In this document: in pieces, positions 22,776 to 33,977 of the stretch
Layout of the letters: each line of letters opens with the position of its first letter
Position numbering within the stretch: position 1 is the first letter of the stretch
DNA from: Moniliophthora roreri
Lineage: Eukaryota > Basidiomycota > Agaricomycetes > Agaricales > Marasmiaceae
Length of the DNA stretch: 64,000 nt
Direction: 5' to 3'
NCBI GenBank assembly: GCA_001466705.2
Contig: LATX02000035.1
Coordinates: 1,302,001-1,366,000 of the forward strand
Position numbers and translations under genes: made by a program
The notes under the pieces: generated by a model
Database searches by the model: none
Told to the model about the DNA's origin: nothing
The model's input: the letters and a program-made list of their open reading frames with translations, nothing else

Positions 22776-24380
22776 TGAAGATGCTCAAAAACCTATGCCT
22801 CTACTATGAAAACATAAGGCCTGTGGTGCCAAAATACCCTAAAAAAGGTATATAAGTTCTTGATTCTCAGTTTTGTTTTGCAAGTTGGTTTGGTGTGGTT
22901 CACTGTTACTGCAACATTAAGAATAATTCTCAGTGTCTCACTTGGTAGTTCAGAGATGATTGCCTTCAAAACAACTTCTCAGATTGAGATTGGTGTTCAT
23001 TTTTGTAAATATTTTCTTGAGTATGTGGATTTATTAATCACTTTGAAAGCAAAACTGGTATAAAGTTCAACCAGAAACTGCTCAAAGAACAAACTTCTTC
23101 TAAGTGAGAACAAAAGTACCCCTTGTATATGAATATAGCCCTCTTAGCTATTTTCTGCAACAATTCTCAAGAGGACAAATCTTCTAGACACTGCTAGCCT
23201 GAAACCCTCTCTGATTCATGTTAAAACACCAGACTATACTGATGTATGTCAGCTACCCTTTTAGTAGACTGATACAATGTTCTTCTTATCAGAAAACATG
23301 CCTCTTGTATTAAAAACTAAGCTCTTCCTAGCTTTTATTCAGATCTCTAGTTTGGAATACAATCTTAGAGTCTCAGCTAGCCTGCACCTCTTACACAACT
23401 AAATAAGCTAGAGCCTAAAGTGGTTGAAAAATACTGATTGCCAGTAGCTCTTCTACCTGAACAACAACCTCATACACTCTGGTAATTGGTGGGCAGTATC
23501 TCTTCTGCTTTCCACCTACAAAACATGCCCCCTTATATACCCTACAACATAAATAATCTAATATATCTGTCACATATAAAAATAAAACTGAGTTGGGTGC
23601 TAAATATTATATAAACTGAGCTGTGTTTGGTATTTTCTCTGTTACAGTGTCCAATTGTAGTCAGGCTTCATAGCCATAAACTCTTTTATTCTTTCTTAAT
23701 AACAATTGGGTAGTCTTCTGACACCAATTGTTTGCAATTCTCTCTATCAAATGGCTCTCCTTCTGACCCCATTTGCAAATATTATACTTCCATGCCACTC
23801 CACATGGTTCCTTCCTTCTCTGTCTACTGTCATCTGCTCTGTGAACATATAATATGCCTTTATTTTCTTGTCTAAAGCATACATGTAAGCTCAGCTGTGC
23901 TATATTCTCATCATACAGCTTTGTCTTCTGCTTTTCTATAATACAATCCTCCACCAATAATTTGTCATTCTCTGTTTCATATCTGTTTCTTGGTAATATT
24001 CTCATTGGTGTATCATTAAATGCTTTTATTCTTCCTTCAAGTTGGACATGGATCAAAAATATTGTTTAAAAGTAAAAATATTCCCTTTGGTATGCTTTTA
24101 ATAGAGAAGTATAATGTGGCATTATTCTCTACAGGTTTCAGGATGCTTCTCTGTGTTCAGATTCACTGTTTATTTTCATACTAGCAGTGGTTAGGCACCC
24201 TTATATGGCCTACCATCAACTATTACTCTGCTAATATTTTGTATCCTTCTCTACTACTCACTTTAACTAGCTGCTCAGGGCCCACACTAGTCCTCAATTC
24301 CCTTATATATTTTATTTTCAACCATAAAAGTGTAAAATATTCTCTGTTTGCATGTGAAAAAAATGGTAAAAGTCATGCTT
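22776..24380 (+). repeat. Dispersed repeat R2, copy B, with a 131-codon minus frame
   Basis: This uninterrupted copy starts TGAAGATGCTCAAAAACC after AGCAC and matches copy A until about 24375. A minus-strand frame at 23661-24056 encodes a basic, Cys/Trp-containing polypeptide (for example RILPRNRYETENDKLLVED and CGVAWKYNICKWGQKES). It is the most coding-like piece and could be part of a transposon protein. I do not recognise the family. No terminal inverted repeat or target duplication could be fixed. Confidence 0.7.
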
Positions 24381-25845
24381 ATCAATTGGTTGGTTCAGAT
24401 GGGGTAGCAGTGGGTATCGACAATGGAATTCAAGCCTTGATTGACAATTAGCTACATTGTGTACTATTACTTGTGAATCTGCTGTATCTATTGTACTTTT
24501 ATTCACAACAATATAAAAATGCAACTCACTAAATGATGTCATTCTACTAAGGCCAGTAAAACAGCTTCAAGGTCAGCAGCTTGGTAGCCTTGTGGAAGGT
24601 CACTGGAATTCCACTGGCCTTACCAACACTGTCCTAATGACTTCACAGAAGTGCCTGCAGGCCACAATGACCAGAAATACCAAGTGTATGCAGCTCCATT
24701 CAAGGATGGGTCCCACAAGGCTCAATATGTTGGTGATCAACAGGTTAACAGTTATCATTCAAATCAGTAGTATCTGCTAAAGCAGGTCACTGGGGGAGCA
24801 GTTACAAGTTCCATTGTGTAGTTCATGTAAAAGGATGATGCTTTTCCTAGTCTAATGACTGCAAACAACATCAAGCCAATAATTGCTGCCTTCTATTCAC
24901 TTGTGGCCTAGGCATGCATCAACTCAATGCCAAGAGTCCACTATGCCCAGATGTCTAATACTTTTGATTGGGCATCCTGGGAGAAAAAGTATGAACAGCT
25001 AGAATTATCTGCACTCTTGTGTACTAGTAGCAAAACATGTTGATGAACTTAACTAGAATAACTAAATGGAAGCATCCAGAATGCCAAAGTGTGGCACATA
25101 TCTTGTTGCCTTTCAAAAATTATTAAAAATGAAGACCTTGAGGTGTTATAAGCTTCTGGATCACTCACATAGTGTCAGCATACCATGCAGTCCTTTAATC
25201 ATTTACCCCAGCCTTTCAACTTTGACATGTTATAATATTCCCACTAATACTACTTAATCTTACTATACCAGAGAGCTAATCTGTTGATAGGATTCTACTC
25301 TCCTGCTTCCTGCATGTGATATGGTGGAGGTGCAGGGTGTGATCCAGCATGATCAGAGTTGCTGCACTTAAAACCTTTACCTCAGTTGAGTGCAAATGTA
25401 TATAAGTTTGTCCACTATAAGCATTAAAATTTTGTCTGCATCATCAGCTAAGGATGGCTAGGACAAAAGGAACAAAATTTTGAAGGTCAGCTTGAGAATC
25501 AGAATTTTGGAATAGCTTCAAGGCATAGAAAAGGCACTCAAATTTCATTGCTTACCATGAGCAGTGATATTTTGTTCCTCTGGCAACTGGTGACCTCTTT
25601 CTAATACAGGGAAAAATATAATAATGTTCAGCTTGAGGCCCAAAATTATGGAGGATGCTGACTAAGATGTGGGGAATGGACAAAATTATGACAGCTTGGG
25701 TGAGGAATGAAATTTTGTAGGAATGCAGCATTTGTGGGGGAGTAGCTAACAAAATAATAGACCTCAGACCCATACTGTAAGTGTAAATAGAACAACACCA
25801 CAGTAGATATGCTGTAGAAAGTAAACTTTCAAATCTACATTCTCT
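24381..25845. other. No supported gene
   Basis: Short frames only, strong CpG depletion, no recognisable protein motif. It ends at the CACTA-type element. Confidence 0.35.
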
Positions 25846-26467
25846 CACTATGGACAAAAGGTCCTTTTGGAGATTACTAAAATATTTGAGAAATATTGCT
25901 AAAAACTAATACATTCTTCTGGGCAATATTTGCTCTAAACTTATTGTAAATTATTCTATATTAATAAAACATTTCCTTAATGCAATATTATAGGAATATA
26001 TACTATATTATTTACACTGAAAATAGTATTAAAATGTGCCCAAGTTATTGTGTTTTTCTGTACATCAAAAGTGTGTGAAATCCAGACCAAATTGGGTCAA
26101 AAATCCGGATTTTTTTGTTCTGGGAAAACAGAAGTAAAACTTAATCAAATTACTATATGCCAATTTAGTACATCTAAAACAGTTGCAAAACAGTAGAAAA
26201 AAGCAAAACTTTAATATATAAAATACTTGTGCTAAATGTGCCTAAAGACTAATGGAATATTTGATAATTCCCTCTTAGCTAAAATTAACAGGAAAGTATC
26301 AAGTTTTTAATCTAATTTTTATAAAATTTGGACAAAAAAAGTATAAAAGCAAAGCATATAATTTTAAGACTGTCTTTTTCATATCAAATCTATCTGTACT
26401 ATATAATCATTTTCAGTTGACTAAATTCTTTGGGAAACTATCTCAAAAGAACCCTTTGTCTGTGGTG
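25846..26467 (+). mobile_element. Non-autonomous CACTA-type (EnSpm-like) element, copy 1
   Basis: The 622-bp element starts CACTATGGACAAAAGGTCC and ends with an imperfect inverted copy (..GGTTCTTTTGAGAT-type sequence read from the other strand), giving ~28-bp terminal inverted repeats. TCT flanks it at 25843-25845 and 26468-26470, matching the 3-bp target duplications of CACTA transposons. It is AT-rich, has no transposase and must have relied on one elsewhere. The second copy at 28140 has the same length. Confidence 0.75.
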
Positions 26468-26501
26468 TCTGTTGCTTCACCCAGATTTTAAGAGACCATT
26501 A

Positions 26502-26913
26502 ACATGTACCAGGCCCAGTTAACCACTGTCAGCAATACACTAGTTACTCTCATTGCCAAAGCACTTGGTTTAGGATCAGATGGTCTAGCAAGACTTTATG
26601 CAGAACTGGAGAAGATGCAACATCAGGCCTTTAAGTCCAAGTACTAACAGGTGAATGGCTTGATGCATCTCCCATTCCAGAGACATTTGTGATCAACTTT
26701 GGACATGTGCTGGAGTTTGCTACCAAAGACATTGCATGTTGTTGCCTAGAGAAAAATAGGCAGAGAAAGGGCTGAGGTACAGTGTACTATTGTTCCATAA
26801 TGTCAATGTGGAAGTTAGAATGGCAGATCCAAAGTACATGGTAGAATATATGTTTCCCTATCTTCTCTTTCCTAGACTGTTTTCAAGTACCTCAAGAGAT
26901 ACTGGAACTTAGA
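26502..26913 (+). pseudogene. Decayed 2-oxoglutarate/Fe(II) oxygenase (isopenicillin-N-synthase-like) fragment
   Basis: Three plus-strand segments in shifting frames resemble the C-terminal half of this enzyme family, which oxidises small molecules using Fe(II) and 2-oxoglutarate. First comes a helical part (LIAKALGLGSDGLARLYAEL). Next comes GEWLDASPIPETFVINFGHV, which fits the family's GxWxDAPPIPGTFVVNxGD strand before the second iron-binding His. Last is RYSVLLFHNVNVEV, like the RYSxPFF strand. The usual HRV after the middle motif is lost in decayed sequence. Frame changes and stops show it is dead. A CACTA-type element ends 34 bases upstream. Confidence 0.55.
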
Positions 26914-27145
26914 GATAAACAGAGAAAGCTACCAGATACAGATTCAGTGAGCTACTCCAATTTTTTCTCCAAACTGACCAACTGAGTCCAGCTGTATGGA
27001 AGATTGAAAAGCCAACCTGACATTGGGAAGAGATATTGAGTTGATTTTTCCCACAGGGGTTGCTACAAGATGGGAACACTCACTAGAGCTGGTGATGTGG
27101 AATGTAGTAGATAATGAGTGTGTAGATAGTCAAGAGGAATATGTA
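26914..27145. other. Short coding-like frame, unidentified
   Basis: A plus frame near 27020-27143 (including IELIFPTGVATRWEHSLELV) runs up to the MITE and may resume after it at about 27403. No family recognised; it may be further downstream sequence of the same lost locus. Confidence 0.2.
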
Positions 27146-27400
27146 GTGATGTTGGGGGCTCGGCTCAAGCCCTGAAGCCAGGCCTGACTGAGCCAAGCCC
27201 TACTGTAAAGCTTTGACCAGGCTCAGAGCTTGAGCTCTAGATGATATGATGGAAAGTGCAGCCTGTGGGTGTAGGCAAGTGATATCCAAAAGCCCTGGCC
27301 TAAGCCAGGCCCTGCCTATGGCTTGGGCTTCTGGTGGCTCAAGGCTCAGGCTTGATGTTTGGTGAGCCTGAGCCCTCTCAAGCCAGGCCCACAATATCAC
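27146..27400 (+). mobile_element. TA-flanked MITE, copy 1
   Basis: The 255-bp element starts GTGATGTTGGGGGCTCGGCTC and ends in ..ACAATATCAC. TA lies on both sides (27144-27145 and 27401-27402), the target duplication of Tc1/mariner-type elements. It is GC-rich compared with its surroundings and full of GGCTC/GAGCC words, so it can fold strongly. Copy 2 is at 39480. Confidence 0.75.
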
Positions 27401-27402
27401 TA

Positions 27403-27643
27403 GGAATATGACACTATTGTACAGTCAACCTCTAGTACTTGCAATGGGGACTCCTATTCCTTCAATACCTTAGAATCTCCTTCTGAGAAATTATCAGCAT
27501 TGTCATTGAGTATCCCAGAATAACACACAACAAGTTCATCTTGATATGTGCACTGTTTCAGGAACAGGGGGTGTACTCACAGAAAAAAAAAAAAAAAAAG
27601 AAAAAAAAAGAATTTAGTTTGGTTAAAAATTAGATCTAAGGCN
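27403..27643. other. A-rich tract at 27582-27611, then an assembly gap
   Basis: About 17 A, one G and 9 A follow ACTCACAG. This may be simple low-complexity DNA or the tail of a retroposed transcript. The N at 27643 cuts directly into a Copia LTR. Confidence 0.4.
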
Positions 27644-28019
27644 AGTGCTCCCTTGTCCAGTAGGAGTATTGTAGCCTCATGTACAATACAGTAGAACTCA
27701 TGTAGAACACATGTATAGCTTCTTCCTCTGTCAGACAATTGTATTGTGTCTCTCCAAGACACATTATTCTTGGATACTTTGTCTCATAAGTATTTAGTAG
27801 CTTACATCCATAGCTTACAAGGTTTCACCATTTATCCACGGAACTTATCCTTTAGAGTAGTATAAAAGCAAGCATGTATGTAGCTACATTCTTCAGTTCA
27901 ATTTACATTGACTACTCTGCACATTGCACCTCTACAACCCTCAAGGTTCTAGCAAGCTCTTGTACAAATGTGAGTTGAGCACACTCCACTGCGCTTTACG
28001 TCTCCGTTCTGTCTCAACA
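27644..28019 (+). mobile_element. 5' LTR of plus-strand Copia (3' portion)
   Basis: It matches 37790-38169 at about 93% (roughly 27 differences in 376 bases) and ends TCTCAACA. The left part is lost at the N. TATAAAAG at 27861-27868 is the likely promoter box. The divergence from the 3' LTR means either an old element or two different copies joined. Confidence 0.9.
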
Positions 28020-28034
28020 GGTTATGGGCCCTGC
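28020..28034 (+). promoter_or_regulatory. Copia primer-binding site (initiator tRNA-Met anticodon arm)
   Basis: GGTTATGGGCCCTGC begins directly after the LTR end. GGTTATGGGCCC is the complement of the anticodon stem-loop of initiator tRNA-Met (GGGCCCAUAACC) and matches the Drosophila copia primer site, which uses a half-tRNA primer. Confidence 0.8.
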
Positions 28035-28139
28035 ATTGACAACTGTGTTAATAGACACTCATTCTCATTGGTCAATGTTGAATGGGACCATTACTCTTGT
28101 CAAGCACTCATAACCTGAGATCTTGCAAGAGGTACCTAT

Positions 28140-28761
28140 CACTATGGACAAAAGGTCCTTTTGGAGATTACTAAAATATTTGAGAAATATTGCTAAAAAC
28201 TAATACATTCTTCTGGGCAATATTTGCTCTAAACTTATTGTAAATTATTCTATATTAATAAAACATTTCCTTAATGCAATATTATAGGAATATATACTAT
28301 ATTATTTACACTGAAAATAGTATTAAAATGTGCCCAAGTTATTGTGTTTTTCTGTACATCAAAAGTGTGTGAAATCCAGACCAAATTGGGTCAAAAATCC
28401 GGATTTTTTTGTTCTGGGAAAACAGAAGTAAAACTTAATCAAATTACCATATGCCAATTTAGTACACCTAAAACAGTTGCAAAACAGTAGGAAAAAACAA
28501 AACTTTAACATATAAAATATTTGTGCTAAATGTGCCTAAAAACTACTAGAATATTTGATAATTCCCTCTTAGCTAAAATTAATAGAAAAGTATCAAGATT
28601 TTAATCTAATTTTTATAAAATTTGGACAAAAAAAGTATAAAAGCAAAGCATATAATTTTAAGACTGTCTTTTTCATATCAAATCTATCTGTACTATATAA
28701 ACATTTTCAGTTGACTAAATTCTTTGGGAAACTATCTCAAAAGAACCCTTTGTCCATAGTG
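28140..28761 (+). mobile_element. Non-autonomous CACTA-type element, copy 2, inside the Copia leader
   Basis: The 622-bp copy starts CACTATGGACAAAAGG and ends CCATAGTG, with better preserved termini than copy 1. Flanks are TAT (28137-28139) and TCT (28762-28764), two of three bases matching. It interrupts the untranslated leader of the Copia element, so it inserted after that element did. Confidence 0.75.
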
Positions 28762-29444
28762 TCTGATTGTGAATACATGATGAGTTTGTTTGGTGTATAA
28801 TTTTGTGTGCCATTCCAGTTTTGCTTCCTCATTTCAGGCCCTGGAGATTGGTCCTGAGTGACTCCAGAGAGATAACAAACTTGCATCATAAGAGATAAGA
28901 GTAACATCTTGAGTGCATTGTAGCACTTTTCTAAGAGACACTTTACACCAAGAAGGAGCCTTGGGCACTTGGAGTGTGGCCTATGTTGGGTATCAGGTAG
29001 TGACACACTTAGAGTCTNCAGCAATAAACCAGTAGTCATCCTGGTGAGCTGGAGGGTCTCACAACTGGGTTCTGGCATCTAGATAGAATGGCCTTGTGCT
29101 AAAGCCTTCATCTATAGAAGGGGTTGTTTAAATAATTACATATCATTTTTGTAAATAATGCCCCCTGATTGTCTGTAAGTCCCTTAAACATCTCTATAAG
29201 GATTTGATGGATCTGGCAGATTATGATCCTTGAAATCAAACCTTATTTAGACTTTCTATGGCAATCAGATTTTGTATATACCATAGTAATGTCAGTCCAG
29301 GTGATGAGACCAGATGACATGAAGGAAACACTGTTGACCAAACATATGAGGATTCATTAGCATTCTTGTCGATAAAGGCTCCATACACCTAAAAGTCAAA
29401 CCAGCACTTACACCCTCCTTTTCTATAGCCTTTTATCAATAACA
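28762..29444 (+). other. Copia 5' leader
   Basis: The leader continues after the CACTA-type copy and holds an N at 29018. From 29019 on it matches the reverse complement of 52915-53280, the leader of the second Copia copy, with many C/T differences. No upstream gene is seen. Confidence 0.75.
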
Positions 29445-30761
29445 ATGTCTAACTCCACCCAACAACGTCCTATCCCCCAAGTCTCTCTTGCTGACAACAC
29501 TGTCTGTATTTGCAACTCAGATAATGGTGTGGGCATTCCAGTTTATAGTTACCATCCTTTGGAACTACTTGAACCAATCTCTGTTTATGATACTTCTGTT
29601 GGCAATACATTGGGATTATCTATTATTCCAATCTTTAATAGTGACGACTTCAGAGAATGGAAGCGCAAAGTCTTGGCATATCTCAATTTGGCTAAAGTGG
29701 CTTATGCTCTTACCAATACCATGCCTCAGACTGTCGGCACTGGAGATACTGCTGTTGCCCCTGATCTGGAAGTTGTCAAAGAATGGAAAACCTCCAACGC
29801 TCAAGCTCTTGGCCTTTTTCAGCTTAAATTGAGTCCTACTTTGCAGTGGATTATCAAAGATACTGCTAAAGAAACATGGGATGCTTTAAAAGCTGAATAT
29901 GATGTACCTAGTCTTCTGGAAGTATTTACATACTTCCAAGGTCTCATTATGGCACGCACTGCCAAAGGCCAAAATCCCAATCATAGTGCCAATCTCATCA
30001 GACAATATGTTGCGAAATTGTCAGAGAACGATTTCCCTGTTCCATCAAATTTCCAGGCAATGTTCCTACTTAACTCTCTTCCCAAGTCATATGAAGGAGT
30101 TAAGACCCAGATGTTTGTCTCCAACAAAGGGAAGGATCTTACCTTCGACAATATCCTTCCTTTCATCAAACAGGAATATAATAGACAACACATGAATGGG
30201 GTCACCGCTTACGCCACTCAGATCTCTGGTGTCCAACGATATACCAGTCAGAGTCCGAATTGGAATGGACAGAAGAAGTTCCGTCCTCGCAACCCTAATC
30301 CAAATTCTGGTAAAAATAATAATCAAAACCAGAACTCTGGGAATCAAGGAAACAAAAGCAAACAGCCTGTGCAACCCCAACAAAATCAACAAAAATCTGA
30401 TGGGAAGAAGAATAATAAGAAGAAGTCAAACAAGAAAGGAAAAGGGAAAAAGCCAAATGGAGCAATCTCAGTCATGATGGCTGAAATTACAGATTTGCCT
30501 CAAAAGGAAGAACCTCAAATTCCTAAACAGGAAGAACCTTCTGATGATGGCAAAGTTCCGACTAAATGTGTCAACCATTTTTGCACTAGTCCAGATAAGA
30601 CCATTTATGGTTTCTTAATTACTGGACGAAATTGCAAAGCATGGTATGTTTGCGAACAGTGCTACAGGATGCATTCCCATTCCTTTGCTAAACAGAAAAT
30701 TCTCCAAAAAGCAGTACTAGTATGCCTTCCTATCAACGAGAAGGCATATGATTTTCTCTGA
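29445..30761 (+). pseudogene. Copia gag (UBN2/DUF4219-like), plus-strand copy
   Basis: The 438-codon frame encodes the capsid part of a Ty1/Copia polyprotein. Residues 60-260 have the typical gag helical region (FNSDDFREWKRKVLAYLNLA, then LQWIIKDTAKETWDALKAEY). Residues 285-340 are Asn/Gln/Lys-rich and basic, suited to RNA binding. Residues 370-420 hold a Cys/His module (CVNHFC, then WYVCEQCYRMHSHSF) in place of a normal CCHC knuckle. The frame ends at TGA 30759-30761, where the sister copy at 50.8 kb has CGA (Arg) and reads on, so this is a premature stop. The ATG is shared by all three copies. Confidence 0.85.
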
Positions 30762-32396
30762 GGAGATTTTCAGCTTAGCAGAACCTTTACAGTTCTTGAA
30801 ACGGATAAAATTCCTCCAAAAACCCCTCCAATTACACAGAAGGAGATTAATATTGGAGATATTTTTCTGTCAGAATCATTCGAGCATATTTTCAGTAACC
30901 TTCCATCCGGAAAACATCTTATGACACACAAGTACCCTAACCAGGTACAAGATGTTATTCCAACCGAAACTTCGGAGTCCACTGTTCCTCACAATCCTAT
31001 TAATAGATTTGAGAACAAACAACCTCACAAATTGGACCATGGTCATGCTCTAAGAAGATGGTCGCGATTCATGGAAGCCAAAATTCAGGCCTGGATTCCA
31101 AAATCTCAATATCACCCAACAATGATTCCAATGCCTGAGGAAATCAAATTTCACATTGAGCTTCTAAATAATAATCCATCTATTGACTCAACACTATTTG
31201 CATCAACTCGCTTTACTAAAATAGTGCTTGATCTAATAGAAACAAAAAAGGATTATATCTAAAATAGAGCTCAACAACTCAGACATAACTATAAGAAGCA
31301 ACCTGCCATTGTTGACTTTTTAGAAGCATTGGACCTTTATGCAAAGTTTCCACAATCAACTTCCTTCACCCCTCATTCCACTCCAATTTCTTTTTGCTCA
31401 GAAGCCTGTCATAAATGTACTTGGCGAGATGAACACCATACAGAATTTTGTGGCATGGGACTCTGGCAAATGGCTGATCATGATGATACTGGTGACAAAT
31501 ACTGGATCTTCTTCACACGGATCAGAAATACATTGATCTGACTTCGCAACCCAATTGAACCACTTGTGAAGGTACTAAACTGTGTTGTGACAAATGAAAA
31601 ACAACTCTATTCAAGGAATTACTCCAAAATAGAATTCCATTGTCACCCTTCTGCAGTTTGTAAAGAAGATTGCCAACATTGCACCAGTGGACTAACAAGG
31701 CATATCACATACCTTAGTAAGGGGGAGTATATGTATAATCAAATCACTCCTGGAATCGTTCATGAAAACCCAGCCAATCCTGCAATCCAAGCTGGTGAAC
31801 CATTCAAATTTGGTGACTTTCCCATCGACTATATTGATTGGAATATACCAAATCCATCCAGAGCACCAACCCCCAAACTAAACCAAGACTTTAAAACAGT
31901 CTTCTGTGTTACATGCAACTATCCACATCATCTTGATAATTGGCCAGTCGCTGCAACATGCATACCAATCATGTTCAACTCTGTTCAAGAAGGCTTCCCA
32001 CCGAAACGAAACCCACGTGGCTTTAACAAAAAATCTATCAATAAGCCATTTACAGAAGCACTCTCTTCGGTAGACGATCTGATTCTCCTTAAGGACCCTT
32101 GGAAAAAGGAGAGAGACTATGCCAAAACATGGTTGAACAAGAAAAGAAACAATAAAGCTTGGGATTCCCTTAATCCCAACAACCCTTGGAATGCAAGACT
32201 TCCTCCAAAACTCCAAGATCACCCTATTGTCAAGAAGTCCAAGAAGAAACTTCAGGAACAGTGAAAGAAGATTGCCCAAATGTTCCAAGACAAGAGATTA
32301 GCTGCCGAGCACAGATGTGACTCACCAGCTTGCCAAGCTAAACACTCTGATGTCATTGACAAGCAGATGGGGAAAAGACCATATTGATCAGCAACC
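30762..32396 (+). pseudogene. Copia Cys/His-rich middle region, broken
   Basis: This corresponds to about 540 residues between gag and protease that are continuous in the copy at 49-52 kb. Here they fall into frames 30921-31262, 31329-31541 and 31566-32264. Cys/His clusters include FCSEACHKCTWRDEHHTEFC, FHCHPSAVCKEDCQHC, FCVTCNYPHHLD and RCDSPACQAKH. No named domain is recognised; a nucleic-acid-binding role is likely but inferred. Stops near 31541, 32264 and 32384 are TGA where sister copies have CGA. Confidence 0.7.
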
Positions 32397-33977
32397 ATGG
32401 CTGATGATATTCAGATTAAATCAAAGGAAGAATCAGCGGCAATTCAAAAAGAATTAGAACAGAATTGGCAAATTACTAAAGACTTCTTTGGTAATATTTC
32501 CAAATTTTTCCCCATAATTCAGTCTAATCTTATGCCACAAGTTAAAATTGGAGACAAAATGTTCCAATTTGGCAAAGAACCAACTCCACCTCCTTATGAA
32601 TTCAACATTGGGGAAAATACCTTTAGGAAAATTACCAAACAGGAAGCCTGTAATATGGTTTTAGAACACTTTGGGGATAGGAAACTTTTCCAACCCAAAC
32701 CTGTTCAACCTCAAACTCCTTACTATCCCAAAGGAGATACTCTCGAGGTCCCTGATATAGATATAGAGGCACCATCACCACCTCCTAAACCAGTAATGCC
32801 AGATCTAGAAATAAACATTACTTCTATAATGGTCAATAATCCTCAACGAGAAGTACCTGAGTTTATTCAAGGTTCTTCAAACATCCAAGCTTGTATTGAA
32901 TCTTCTGATAAGATCAATATTGCAGATGTTGTTCCTCTTGATGATAAAGATTCTCAAGGGAAAAATGGAGGGAAGAACCTGAATATAGGGGACTTTGACA
33001 AAGAAGATTGGGACAAGAATTATAATGATTATATCATAAACAAAGCAGACTATTATGATTGGTATGATCTAATTGATCTTAAGAGCAGCATCACTAATAA
33101 ATTATTAGAAACGAACATTGATTCCAAGCAAACATCAGCGCTCGATGAACAATTTCTTTCTAACTCTGCATATAGTAACATTGTACAATGTATGATGGCT
33201 AAAATTAGTGATAAAAATGTTGTATCTATAGAACCACAAACAATTGAATGGGCTCTTGATACTGCTGCAACCAATCACATAACACCCTTTAAGTCTGATT
33301 TCCTTGAGTTAAATGAAATTCCTACAGGACCCAAGCAAATAATTGGAGTCACTGGATCGGATGTCATAATTCACCAAGGAACTGTAATCATTCATCATAC
33401 CAATTCACTTGGAGAAACCCATATGGTCAAACTTTATCCAGTGTTCTATTGGCCTAAAGCAAATCATAGACTTCTAGCTGGGAATAAATATATCGTAAAT
33501 GGTTACAATATTAAATATTCATTCCCAGAAACCTCTATAATTATGAAAGCTAATGGTAAACTCTTTGTGTCGCTATTCACAAAGCCAGAAAAAGATGGGT
33601 ACATGTACCTACATGCTTCCTCTGTCAAACAGAACGAAGCAGTTACCATTCTTGCTTTCAAGATTAAGTCAACTGATCCTGTGATTGCTCATAATAGATT
33701 TGGTCATATACCCTATCGTGTATTGACAAACTGTATGAAGCATTGCAAAGGATTTTCCATTGAGAAACAAGGATCCAAAAAGTCCTTGTGTAAGGGATGT
33801 GCTGAAGGAGGAACAGCATCCAAACCTTACCATAGTTCTCAAAAGCATAAAGATAATATCCTAGAAATCATTCACATAGATATTAAGGAGTTTCCTATTA
33901 ATTCTTACCACCAAAATTGTTATACATTAGTTCTAATTGATGACCATTCTTCAGTAGGATGGATCTATCATCAATGA
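32397..33977 (+). pseudogene. Copia protease and integrase N-terminal part
   Basis: The 526-codon frame begins after a TGA that is CGA in the sisters, so its ATG is internal to the polyprotein. An acidic, Pro-rich linker is followed near residue 285 by the aspartic protease motif (WALDTAATNHITPF). The GAG-pre-integrase HHCC zinc region lies near residues 435-480 (HNRFGHIPYRVL, then CKGCAEGG). The first catalytic Asp of the integrase core (HIDIKEF) and a conserved LIDDHSS follow. It ends at TGA 33975-33977, where the sister has an Arg codon CGA. Confidence 0.85.

Noticed and set aside
27582..27611. A-rich run as the tail of a LINE or processed gene
   Set aside because: No target duplication and no upstream retroposon sequence were found; it is kept only as low-complexity DNA.
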